The notes under the pieces are model-generated. The model saw nothing but the letters and a program-made list of their open reading frames with translations, was not told where the DNA came from and made no database searches. This document shows, one piece after another, positions 18,110 through 27,330 of a stretch of DNA of 64,000 bases. Position 1 is the stretch's first letter, and every line of letters begins with the position of its first letter. The translations under genes were made by a program, and so were the position numbers. The stretch comes from Roseateles depolymerans (lineage in GTDB: Bacteria > Pseudomonadota > Gammaproteobacteria > Burkholderiales > Burkholderiaceae_C): the NCBI GenBank assembly GCA_003241055.1, contig QFOD01000001.1, positions 372,001 through 436,000 of the forward strand, written 5' to 3'.

Positions 18110-18148
18110 TCCTTATTCAAGGAACAACAAAAATCTTATTTCCTTATG
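18110..18148 (-). promoter_or_regulatory. A/T-rich putative CysB-type control region upstream of sbp
   Basis: In an otherwise GC-rich sequence this 39-bp patch contains two copies of TCCTTATT/TCCTTATG (18110-18117 and 18141-18148), read on the minus strand as AATAAGGA and CATAAGGA, with GGAACAACAAAAAT between them. CysB sites of other bacteria are similarly A/T-rich with ATAAG-like half sites. The assignment is by position and composition only. Confidence 0.45.
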
Positions 18149-18160
18149 CAGACAGACGCG

Positions 18161-18964
18161 TCAGCCGCGCACGGCCAGCATCACCGCATAGGCCTTGAAG
18201 CAGGCCGTGGCCGCCTGTCCGGGGGCCAGACCCAGCGCATCCACCGCGTCGTTGGTGACGCTGGCGGTGAGCACCTGGCCGCCGGGCAGGGTCAGCCCGA
18301 CCAGCGAGGACACCGCACCACGCTGCACGCGGGACACCGTGCCGGCCAGCTGGTTGCGGGCCGAGAGCCGGTAGCCGCCGAAGTCGGTCACCAGCACCAC
18401 CTCGGAGGCCTTGACCAGCGCCAGCGCCTCCTGGCCGACGGCCACGCCGAGTTCGGCCGCGGCGGCCTGGGTCAGCGACGCGGTGATCTCGTCACCGCTG
18501 CCCAGGCTGAGCCGCACCTGGGTGGTGCTCGGGCCGGCATGGACGGCGGAAACGGTGCCGGCGAACTGGTTGCGTGCGGTGGTCTTCATGGACATTCTCT
18601 TCAGCATTTGGTTGAGGCCGGGTTGCTCGGCCAGCCAGCGTTCCTGCTCGTGCAGGAACTCGTGATGGCGGGCCTGCAGCTGTCGCCAGGCGGCCAGCAG
18701 CTGTCGGCCGGCATCGGTCAGCTGCGAGCCGCCACCGCCGCGCCCGCCGGTGCTGGCTGCCACCAGCGGCACGTGGGTGAGGGCGCTGGCGGCGTCCAGC
18801 ACGAGCCAGGCGCCCTTGTAACTGTAGCCGGCCGCCCGGGCGGCCTTCTGCAAGGAGCCGGTCAGCGCGAGGGCCGCCAGCAGGTCGAAGAAGCGGCCGT
18901 CCAGCCGGCCGGCGAGGCGCAGCTCGCCCTGCAGCAGCGGATGGTCCTGGGAGGTGGTACTCAA
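18161..18964 (-). CDS. modE: ModE family molybdate-responsive regulator
   Basis: 267 residues. An N-terminal winged HTH (about residues 20-120) has LAALALTGSLQKAARAAGYS and YKGAWLVLDAASALTHVPLV, then GGRGGGGSQLTDAGRQLLAA, all specific to ModE. Two tandem Mop domains follow, starting ARNQFAGTVSAVHAG (about 130) and ARNQLAGTVSRVQRG (about 201), which bind molybdate. It is the last gene of the mod operon, 7 bp after the preceding stop. It probably represses the operon through the inverted repeat at 21644-21661. Confidence 0.93.
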   Translation of the reverse strand: MSTTSQDHPLLQGELRLAGRLDGRFFDLLAALALTGSLQKAARAAGYSYKGAWLVLDAASALTHVPLVAASTGGRGGGGSQLTDAGRQLLAAWRQLQARHHEFLHEQERWLAEQPGLNQMLKRMSMKTTARNQFAGTVSAVHAGPSTTQVRLSLGSGDEITASLTQAAAAELGVAVGQEALALVKASEVVLVTDFGGYRLSARNQLAGTVSRVQRGAVSSLVGLTLPGGQVLTASVTNDAVDALGLAPGQAATACFKAYAVMLAVRG

Positions 18965-18971
18965 GGGGGGA

Positions 18972-19460
18972 TCAGGGCGGGGAGATCAGGGTCAGGCCTT
19001 GCAACTGTCTCACCCAGCGGGCCGGGCGCGCATCCGCCGGCACCACGAGGCGCAGCGGGCCCTCGCCGTCCTTCAGCTCGGCTCCTGCGCCGTTCTGCAC
19101 CAGGTAGACCTGGCGGCCGCCCAGCGCGGGGTCGAGCTCGCCCCAGGCAAAGCTGACCGCGTAGCCGTCGGCCGCGGTGGCCAGCAGCACCTGGCGCAAT
19201 GCAGCGCCATGGACCTTTTCCGGCGGCGCGATGCCGCCCGCGCGCAGCACCGCCGCCAGCGGCGTGGCCTGCACGGTGAGGGTCTGGCCATGGGCCTCGG
19301 CGCGCACGGTCTCGCGCGGCAGCGCGGCCAGTTGCTCGGCGCTCAGCGTGACGGCCTGGCCGTCGGGGCGGGTCAGCCTGAGCTGGGCCTGGGCACTCAG
19401 CGAGGTGCCCAGGGCACCCAGCAACAGCAGGGCGGTGGTGAAGGAGCGCAGGAATTTCAT
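18972..19460 (-). CDS. Small exported SUOX-fold (molybdopterin-binding-like) protein lacking cysteine
   Basis: 162 residues with a Sec signal peptide (LLLLGALGTSLSAQAQ). The mature part resembles the compact oxidoreductase molybdopterin-binding fold: LTRPDGQAVTLSAEQLAALP, VQATPLAAVLRAGG, ATAADGYAVSFAWGELDPAL, and a C-terminal LRLVVPADARPARWVRQLQG. No cysteine is present anywhere, so the usual molybdenum-ligating Cys of sulfite-oxidase-type enzymes is missing and catalysis of that kind is unlikely. The start codon overlaps the modC stop by 4 bp, which ties it to molybdate uptake. A role in binding or chaperoning cofactor is speculation. Confidence 0.75.
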   Translation of the reverse strand: MKFLRSFTTALLLLGALGTSLSAQAQLRLTRPDGQAVTLSAEQLAALPRETVRAEAHGQTLTVQATPLAAVLRAGGIAPPEKVHGAALRQVLLATAADGYAVSFAWGELDPALGGRQVYLVQNGAGAELKDGEGPLRLVVPADARPARWVRQLQGLTLISPP

Positions 19461-20218
19461 GCGGGTGAGGCGCCCAGCAGGCGGCGCAGCTGTTGTTCAC
19501 GGGGTGTGGGGGCGGGAGGCTGAAGCAGCTCGCGGGCCTCGGCCCGATCGAGGTCGATCTCGCGCACCAGATGTCCGCCTTCTACCAGATAGGCCCGCCG
19601 GGCCAGCGCGATCACGTCCTCGACATCGTGGGTGATCATCACCGCCGGAATGCGCCAGCGTTCGCACACCTGGCGCAGCTCCTCGCGCAGCTGGCTGCGC
19701 AGGGCCGGGTGGAGGGCGGCGAAGGGTTCGTCGAGCAGCAGCACCCGCGGGTTGCAGGCCAGGGCCCGCGCCAGTGCGACCCGCTGCTGCTGGCCGCCTG
19801 ACAGCGTCCCCGGGCGGCTGCGGGCCAGCGCGGTGAGGCCGAAGGACGCCATCAGCTCATCCACCCGTTCGCCGGCATCGCGCGTGAGGCGGCGGCGCCA
19901 GCTGGTCAGCCCGAATGCGATGTTGTCCCGCACGCTCAGGTGCGGGAACAGCGCGTAATGCTGGAACAGGTAGCCGACGTTGCGCTGCTCGGGCGGCAGG
20001 TTGATGCCCTGCGCGGTGTCCAGCAACGTGCGCCCGCCGACGCGGACATGGCCGCGCTGGACCGGCAGCAGCCCGGCCATGGCCTGCAGTGTCAGCGACT
20101 TGCCTGCGCCGGACGGCCCGTAGAGCGCGACGAAGGCCGCGTCCGTGGCAAAGGCCAGATCCAGGTCGAAGCGGCGCCGGGCGTCGCTGACCGAGAGCTG
20201 CAGCGCGACGTCGATCAC
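19457..20218 (-). CDS. modC: Molybdate ABC transporter ATP-binding protein, short form without Mop domain
   Basis: 253 residues from a GTG start that overlaps the modA stop (GTGA). Walker A is YGPSGAGKSLTLQAMAG, the signature is LSGGQQQRVALARALA, Walker B is RVLLLDEPFAAL, and the switch region is VMITHDVEDVIALARR. E. coli ModC is about 350 residues with a C-terminal TOBE/Mop domain. This protein ends about 20 residues after the ABC domain, so that domain is absent. Molybdate feedback through ModC is therefore not expected. The neighbours modA and modB fix the substrate. Confidence 0.92.
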   Translation of the reverse strand: MIDVALQLSVSDARRRFDLDLAFATDAAFVALYGPSGAGKSLTLQAMAGLLPVQRGHVRVGGRTLLDTAQGINLPPEQRNVGYLFQHYALFPHLSVRDNIAFGLTSWRRRLTRDAGERVDELMASFGLTALARSRPGTLSGGQQQRVALARALACNPRVLLLDEPFAALHPALRSQLREELRQVCERWRIPAVMITHDVEDVIALARRAYLVEGGHLVREIDLDRAEARELLQPPAPTPREQQLRRLLGASPA

Positions 20219-20955
20219 GGCTTGGTGAATCCGTAGCGGCCCAGAACGGCCTGCGCCTCGGCGCCCGTCAGGAAGGCGACGAACTCGCGCGCCAGCGCGG
20301 CCTGGCGGCTGTCGGCCACCACGGCGACCGGGTAGGTCACCGGCGCGTGACCGCCCACGATCAGCGTGATGCGCAGCTTGTCCTTGGCGATCTCGGCATC
20401 GGTGCGGTAGACGAAGCCGGCCTCCACCTCGCCGCGGGTCACGTAGTCCAGCACCTGGCGTACGTTGTCGGCATAGACGATCTTGGGCTGCACGGGCGCC
20501 CAGACCATCGCGGCCTCGAGTGCGGCCTGCGTGTAGCGGCCCACCGGCACGGAGGCCGGCTTGCCGACGGCGATGCGCTTGATCTCGGGCCTGGTCAGCT
20601 CGGTCAGCGTGGCGGGGGCCGGGCCCTGCGTCGGCACGATCATCACCAGCGAATTGGCGGCGAAGTCGCGGCGCGTGTCCGCGGCGATGAGCTTTTGCTC
20701 GACGCCGCGGTCCATCGTGGGCTGGTCGGCGCTGGCGAACACGTCGGCCGGCGCGCCCTGCGAGATCTGCTGCAGCAGCACGCCCGAGGCCGCGAAATTG
20801 AAGCGCAGCGTGACGCCCGGGTGGGCGGCCTCGAAGCGAGGGGCCAGCTGCTTGAAGGCGTCGGTCAGGCTGGCGGCAGCGGAGACGGTCAGCGTCTGGG
20901 CCGAGGCCAGCAGCGGCAGGGCGAGGGACAGGGAGGCGAGCAGGCGTTTGATCAT
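20215..20955 (-). CDS. modA: Molybdate ABC transporter periplasmic substrate-binding protein
   Basis: 246 residues. A signal peptide (LALPLLASAQ) is followed by the ModA signature LTVSAAASLTDAFKQLAPRF. Oxyanion-contact segments are FNFAASGVLLQQISQGAPAD, VFASADQPTMD and KPASVPVGRYTQAAL. It captures molybdate (possibly tungstate) in the periplasm and hands it to ModB. Four-base overlaps with modB upstream and modC downstream show a tightly coupled operon. Confidence 0.95.
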   Translation of the reverse strand: MIKRLLASLSLALPLLASAQTLTVSAAASLTDAFKQLAPRFEAAHPGVTLRFNFAASGVLLQQISQGAPADVFASADQPTMDRGVEQKLIAADTRRDFAANSLVMIVPTQGPAPATLTELTRPEIKRIAVGKPASVPVGRYTQAALEAAMVWAPVQPKIVYADNVRQVLDYVTRGEVEAGFVYRTDAEIAKDKLRITLIVGGHAPVTYPVAVVADSRQAALAREFVAFLTGAEAQAVLGRYGFTKP

Positions 20956-21635
20956 GAGGCTTGGCGTTGCAGGTAGCGGTTGGAGAGCACCAGGATGAGC
21001 ACCGAGACGGCGGACACCATGGCGGCGAGCAGGAAGGCCAGGTCGTCACGGCCGGCCTGGACCGCGTCGTAGATGGCCATGGAGGCGGTCTGGGTCTGGC
21101 CGGGAATCGAGCCGGCCACCATCAGCGAGGCGCCGAATTCGCCCATCGCGCGGGCGAAGGCCAGCAGCGTGCCGGCCAGGATGCCGGGCCAGGCCTGCGG
21201 CAGCGTCACGCGCACGAAGCTGCTCCAGGCCGACTGGCCCAGCGTGCGGGCGGCGGCCTCCAGCCGGCGGTCCACCTGGGTGAAGGCTGAGCTGGCGCCC
21301 TTGAGCACCAGCGGCAGCGCCACCAGGGCCGAGGCGATGACGGCGCCGTGCCAGTTGAAGATCACCGTGTAGTCGAAGTGCTCGCGCAGCCATTGGCCCA
21401 GCGGGCTGCGCCGGCCCATCGCCACCAGGATGGCGTAGCCCAGCACGGTTGGCGGCAGCACCAGCGGCAGCATGCAGACGGCTTCGAGCACGCCGCGCCC
21501 GGGCAGCCGCGTGCGGGCGAACACCCAGCCCAGCGCGACGCCCAGCAGCAGGGCCAGCAGGGTGGCGATCAGGGCCACGCGCAGCGTGAGCCACAGCGGG
21601 GCGGCGTCGAATGTGGTCCAGAGTTCGGCGGGCAT
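20952..21635 (-). CDS. modB: Molybdate ABC transporter permease
   Basis: 227 residues with about five membrane helices. Typical ModB segments are LPLVLPPTVLGYAILVAMGR, the EAA loop LEAAARTLGQSAWSSFVRVT and FARAMGEFGASLMVAGSIPG. It is the first gene of modBAC. A ModE-like inverted repeat lies only 8 bp upstream of the ATG, which leaves little room for a leader and suggests repression at the promoter or start site. Confidence 0.94.
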   Translation of the reverse strand: MPAELWTTFDAAPLWLTLRVALIATLLALLLGVALGWVFARTRLPGRGVLEAVCMLPLVLPPTVLGYAILVAMGRRSPLGQWLREHFDYTVIFNWHGAVIASALVALPLVLKGASSAFTQVDRRLEAAARTLGQSAWSSFVRVTLPQAWPGILAGTLLAFARAMGEFGASLMVAGSIPGQTQTASMAIYDAVQAGRDDLAFLLAAMVSAVSVLILVLSNRYLQRQAS

Positions 21636-21643
21636 GGGTTCGC

Positions 21644-21661
21644 AATGTATCTGAGTACATT
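21644..21661 (-). promoter_or_regulatory. Putative ModE operator upstream of modB
   Basis: Perfect inverted repeat AATGTA-tctgag-TACATT, standing out in a GC-rich intergenic region directly before modB. Known ModE sites are A/T-rich inverted repeats with a ~6-8 bp spacer at the head of mod operons, and a modE gene closes this operon. The assignment is inferred from architecture, not from an exact consensus match. Confidence 0.65.
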
Positions 21662-21876
21662 ACGCGATGCCGATCCGGGGTTTTGCTGCCGGCCGTGGCC
21701 GCATCGCCCCTGCGCGGGGTCAGGTCTGCCCGCCGGGCGCGAGCGGCGCGGCGGGCGACTGCTCACAATGTGGCCGTCGCAGTGGGGCAGTAAGCTGCTC
21801 GTTTTTGGCTGGCGGCCGCCGTGATCCGGCGCGTCTGATCCGCTGCATCCGCAACATCTTTGACTGGAAGTCCACC

Positions 21877-23921
<2,045 letters not shown>

Positions 23922-23946
23922 GCCGGCGGCGTTCAGCCGCAACGAG

Positions 23947-23972
23947 AAGGCCTGGCTTGCCAGGCCTTTTTT
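23947..23972 (+). terminator. Strong rho-independent terminator after fusA
   Basis: Perfect 9-bp stem AAGGCCTGG / CCAGGCCTT with loop CTTG followed by a run of T (23967-23972), 25 bp after the fusA stop. Confidence 0.9.
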
Positions 23973-24013
23973 CATGTGCATCCGGGCCGCCGGTTCGTGG
24001 TCGAATTGGCGCC

Positions 24014-24904
24014 ATGCAAGACCGTCGTGCCGCGCTCATGCTGCTGGCCGGGCTGCCCGGGCTGGGGCTGGCCCGCCACGCGCCTGCCGGCCCGCCCGAG
24101 CTGCGGGTGACGCTGCGGGCGCCGGACAGCCCGGGCGATCAGCGCAACCTCTACGTGCGTGAGGCGGTCGCCCTGGCGCTGGAGAAGACGCGCAGCACCC
24201 ATGGTGGCTTCCTGCTGCGGCTGACGCAGCCGATGAACAAGCGGCGTGCACTGCTGGCGGCGCGCAGCAACCAGCCCGCCAACCTGCTGCTGACCGCCAG
24301 CCCTTCGGCTCAGGTCGAGGGTCTGGTGCCCGTGCCGTTTCCGGTGCACCTGGGCGCGAACGGCTACCGCGTCTGCCTGGTGAACGAGGCCGTGCAGCCG
24401 CAACTGCGCCGCGTCCGCAGCCTGCAAGACCTGCAAGGGCTGCGCATCGTGCAGGGCACGGGCTGGGCCGACGTCGAGGTGCTTCGCGGCAACGGGCTGG
24501 CGGTGGCCGAGGTGGGGGCCTACGAGGCGATGTTCCGCATGGTGGCCATGGGCCGGGCTGACCTGTTTTGCCGCGGGCTGCTTGAGGTCGGCGACGAATG
24601 GGCCACGCACCGCGGCCTGGCTGGCCTGGCGCTGGATGATCAGTTGCTGCTGAGCTATGAGCTGCCGCAGTACCTCTACACCCACCCAGGCAATCGAACG
24701 CTGATGGAGCGCCTGCTGCTGGGGTTCAACAAGGCCTATGCCGACGGCTCGTTGCAGGCGCTGCTTCGTCTGCATCTTCAGCGTTCGCTGGCCCAGCTGG
24801 GCACCGCGGCCCGACGCGTGATTGCGCTGCAGTCGCCGCCGCATCTGACGCTGGCCGAGGCGCCCAATCTGCGTCTGGACCTGCGTGCCGAGCTCGGGAC
24901 ATGA
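24014..24904 (+). CDS. Periplasmic solute-binding-like protein (SBP family 3 type), ligand unknown
   Basis: 296 residues. The ATG at 24014 begins a short signal-like N-terminus (QDRRAALMLLAGLPGLGLA) and is preferred over an upstream ATG that lies inside the fusA terminator. The body has the order of a type 2 periplasmic binding fold: ELRVTLRAPDSPGD, a lobe with VCLVNEAVQPQLRRVRSLQD, the hinge QGLRIVQGTGWADVEVLRGN and MVAMGRADLFCRGLLEVGDE. No permease or ATPase is nearby, so it may be an orphan receptor or a sensor domain protein. Assignment to the amino-acid-binding class is tentative. It ends 30 bp before the BlaI-like gene. Confidence 0.65.
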   Translation: MQDRRAALMLLAGLPGLGLARHAPAGPPELRVTLRAPDSPGDQRNLYVREAVALALEKTRSTHGGFLLRLTQPMNKRRALLAARSNQPANLLLTASPSAQVEGLVPVPFPVHLGANGYRVCLVNEAVQPQLRRVRSLQDLQGLRIVQGTGWADVEVLRGNGLAVAEVGAYEAMFRMVAMGRADLFCRGLLEVGDEWATHRGLAGLALDDQLLLSYELPQYLYTHPGNRTLMERLLLGFNKAYADGSLQALLRLHLQRSLAQLGTAARRVIALQSPPHLTLAEAPNLRLDLRAELGT

Positions 24905-24921
24905 GTCGCCGATTCAGAAAA

Positions 24922-24946
24922 ATTGTTCTAGACAATGAGTTCTAGA
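24922..24946 (+). promoter_or_regulatory. Putative BlaI-type operator region
   Basis: Contains the interrupted palindrome ATTGT-tctag-ACAAT (24922-24936) and two copies of TTCTAGA (24926-24932 and 24940-24946) spaced 14 bp apart. BlaI/MecI repressors bind short palindromes at their own promoter. Here the elements overlap the first possible ATG of the repressor gene (24935), which would fit a transcription start further down and a real start codon at 24965. Confidence 0.5.
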
Positions 24947-25366
24947 AAAGATATTCTGAAATGCATGCAAGATCCTTCCGCATCCCGTCCCACGTCGGCA
25001 GAACTCGATCTGCTGCGCGTTCTCTGGCAGCAAGGCCCCTGTACCGCGCGCCAGGCTCATGAGCTGCTTCAGCGCGAACGCCCCGAGGTCACCGAGGCCA
25101 ATGTCCTGCGTCAGTTGCAGCTCATGCACGCCAAGGGCCAGCTCAGCCGTGACGAAAGCCAGCGTGCCCACGTGTATGCCGCGGTGGAGCCACGCGAGCG
25201 GCTGCAGACGCAGTTGCTTGGCGACATGGCGCGCCGCCTGTTTTCGGGGTCCGGCAAGCAACTGATACTGACCGCGCTGCGCACGCAGGTGGATGCCGGC
25301 GAACGTGAGGAGATCGCCCGGCTGCTCAGTGAAGGGCTGGGTACGCCGCCGGGAGATCGGCGATGA
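24935..25366 (+). CDS. BlaI/MecI/CopY family transcriptional repressor
   Basis: 143 residues. Winged-helix protein: LDLLRVLWQQGPCTARQAHE and the recognition region PEVTEANVLRQLQLMHAKGQ, then SRDESQRAHVYAAVEPRER, closely following the BlaI pattern. Its stop overlaps the start of an M56-type protease gene by 4 bp, the classical blaI-blaR1 arrangement, so it is expected to be the protease's cleavage target. An in-frame ATG at 24965 (MQDPSAS) is an alternative start that would leave the operator-like repeats outside the gene. Target genes beyond its own operon are unknown; no beta-lactamase is in the window. Confidence 0.87.
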   Translation: MSSRKDILKCMQDPSASRPTSAELDLLRVLWQQGPCTARQAHELLQRERPEVTEANVLRQLQLMHAKGQLSRDESQRAHVYAAVEPRERLQTQLLGDMARRLFSGSGKQLILTALRTQVDAGEREEIARLLSEGLGTPPGDRR

Positions 25367-27234
25367 GCGCCGAGACCTGGCCGCTGCTGGCCCGCCTGCT
25401 CAGCGACACGCTGGTGGCGCTGGCCTGGCAGTTTGCGTTGTTGGGGGGGCTGGTGGCCGGTCTGCTCAGGCTGCTGCGTCGACAGCCGGCCAGTTCGCGC
25501 TACGCCTTGCTCGGCTCGGCCCTGCTGTGTTGCGCGCTGCTTGGTGGGTGGCAGCTGAGCAAGGCCTGGCCCGCGGCTGCCGAGACCGACGCGGGGGCCG
25601 CCTGGCAGATCGTGGCCGATGACGACGGCGGGTCGCGAACCGTGCGACCGTCGTCCGCTCCGGCCGCCCTGAGTGGCGCACCATCCATGCCCGATGACGC
25701 GGGTTGGCGTGAAACGCTGGCTGCGGCCTGGCTGTTGGGAGCGATGGTGATGAGCCTGCGCCTGTTGGGCGGTCTGGTCTGGCTCTCGCGCTGGCGCCGG
25801 CAGGCGCTGGTGGCGCCGCGGGCGATGCAGCATCGGCTGGACCGCATCGCGCAGGCACTGGGGCTGCGTCGCGGCGTGATGCTCAGGCTGCTGCCCGAGG
25901 GCAGCGGGCCGGTGACGGTGGGCTGGTGGCGCCCCGTCGTGCTCATGCCCGCTGCCTTGCTGAGCGGCCTGCCCTTGCCGCTGCTGGACGCCTTACTGGC
26001 GCATGAGCTGGCCCATGTGCGGCGTTGGGACTACCTGGCCAATCTGCTGCAGCGGCTGGTGGAGGCCCTGTTCTTCTTCCATCCGGTCGTGTGGTGGCTC
26101 TCCAGCCGACTGCGTGCCGAGCGCGAGCTGGTGGCCGATCAGTTGGCCGCCGAGGTGCTGGCCTCGCCGCGCGACCTGGCCCTCGCGCTGCAGGCGCTGG
26201 CCGAGCACGACCGGGTGCAGCCCGCCGCATTGCCCTCGCTGGTGGCGGCCGCCCAGGGCGGCGAGCTGCTGGCGCGCGTTCAGGCCTTGCTGCGTCGGCC
26301 GGCCGCGCCGGGCAGCTCGCGGGCCGCCATGCCGGTGGCGCTGATGCTTGCGCTGGTGCTGCTGACTGGCCCCGTCCTGCTTGCACTGGGGCTGCCCGCG
26401 GGCGCAGACCGTGCGGCCGGTGAACCAGGCTCCCAGGCGGTGCCGGCGGCCACCGAGCTGCGACAAGGCCCGCCAGTGGCGGCGCCGTCAACGAGGCTGA
26501 GCGACCTGCGGCTCGCGTCTTCCCAGGTGCTGGTGAGCGATGCCGACACCGGCGAGGTGCTCTGGTCCCGCGATGCGGCTCGCCCGGTGCCCGTCGCCTC
26601 GCTGAGCAAGCTGATGACGGCCTTGCTGGTGGTGCGCTCGGGCCAGGATCTGCAGCAGGAGTTGACCGTCTCGCGTGAGGAGCTGCGCGGTGGCACCAAC
26701 GGCATGCCGTCGTTGAAGCCGGGACAGCGGCTCACCCGTGAGGCGGCGCTGACTCTGATGCTGCAGGCCTCCGACAACCGCGCGGCGCTGCTGCTGGCCC
26801 GGCACTACCCGGGCGGCAGTGCAGCCTTTGCCGACGCCAGCGATGCCTTGGCGCGCCGGCTGGGTCTCGCGCAGACGAAGCTCCACCACCCGAGCGGGGC
26901 CGATGATGGCAACCGCTCCAGCGCCGAGGATGTGGCCCGCCTGCTGGCGGCCGCCGCTCAGGAGCCGTTGATCCTGCGCGGCATCGCATCTGCCCGCCTG
27001 CAGGTGCGCGTTGACGGTCGCGAGCGCGAATCGCGCAGCACCCATCCGCTGATGGGCGATGCCGACTGGCCCATCCTGATGGCCAAGACCGGCACATCGC
27101 GTGCGGCCGGCCGCTGCGTCGCACTGCAGATGCAGGCCGGGGGCCGCCGGCTCAGCGTGGTGCTGCTGGGCGCGCCCGATGCGGCCGCGCGCGAGGCTGA
27201 CCTGCTCAGCATCCGCAGCGCGCTGCAGGCCTGA
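25363..27234 (+). CDS. Fusion of M56 (BlaR1-type) metalloprotease and S11 DD-peptidase/PBP domain
   Basis: 623 residues. The N-terminal half is a BlaR1/MecR1-like M56 protease: a first helix near residues 15-37, further helices near 42-64 and 120-140, the zinc motif HELAH (214-218) with the third ligand in RAERELVAD (Glu255), and a last helix near 322-345. The C-terminal half is a complete penicillin-binding domain of the S11/PBP7 type: SLSK (413-416), SDN (470-472) and KTGT (575-578). In BlaR1 the sensor domain resembles a class D beta-lactamase, so an S11 sensor is unusual. The gene overlaps the BlaI-type repressor by 4 bp. Inference: binding of a beta-lactam or a cell-wall peptide to the periplasmic domain triggers repressor cleavage. 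A DD-peptidase activity is also possible. Confidence 0.85.
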   Translation: MSAETWPLLARLLSDTLVALAWQFALLGGLVAGLLRLLRRQPASSRYALLGSALLCCALLGGWQLSKAWPAAAETDAGAAWQIVADDDGGSRTVRPSSAPAALSGAPSMPDDAGWRETLAAAWLLGAMVMSLRLLGGLVWLSRWRRQALVAPRAMQHRLDRIAQALGLRRGVMLRLLPEGSGPVTVGWWRPVVLMPAALLSGLPLPLLDALLAHELAHVRRWDYLANLLQRLVEALFFFHPVVWWLSSRLRAERELVADQLAAEVLASPRDLALALQALAEHDRVQPAALPSLVAAAQGGELLARVQALLRRPAAPGSSRAAMPVALMLALVLLTGPVLLALGLPAGADRAAGEPGSQAVPAATELRQGPPVAAPSTRLSDLRLASSQVLVSDADTGEVLWSRDAARPVPVASLSKLMTALLVVRSGQDLQQELTVSREELRGGTNGMPSLKPGQRLTREAALTLMLQASDNRAALLLARHYPGGSAAFADASDALARRLGLAQTKLHHPSGADDGNRSSAEDVARLLAAAAQEPLILRGIASARLQVRVDGRERESRSTHPLMGDADWPILMAKTGTSRAAGRCVALQMQAGGRRLSVVLLGAPDAAAREADLLSIRSALQA

Positions 27235-27330
27235 CACCCGCGCAGGCCTCTCCCACCGCTTTCTGAATCCACCGCCGCGACCGGTGCCCAGGGCACCGGC
27301 GCGCCGCCGCATGCCCGAACGGAACTCCCG

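Noticed and set aside
18989..19002. GGGTCAGGCCTTGC as a dispersed regulatory repeat
   Set aside because: Here it lies inside the coding part of the SUOX-like gene and encodes an ordinary QGLTL sequence. The match to 56985 is likely due to codon preference.
15899..19156. Plus-strand open frame of over 1000 codons across cysTW, sbp and modE
   Set aside because: It covers four well-defined genes on the other strand and has no recognisable domain.
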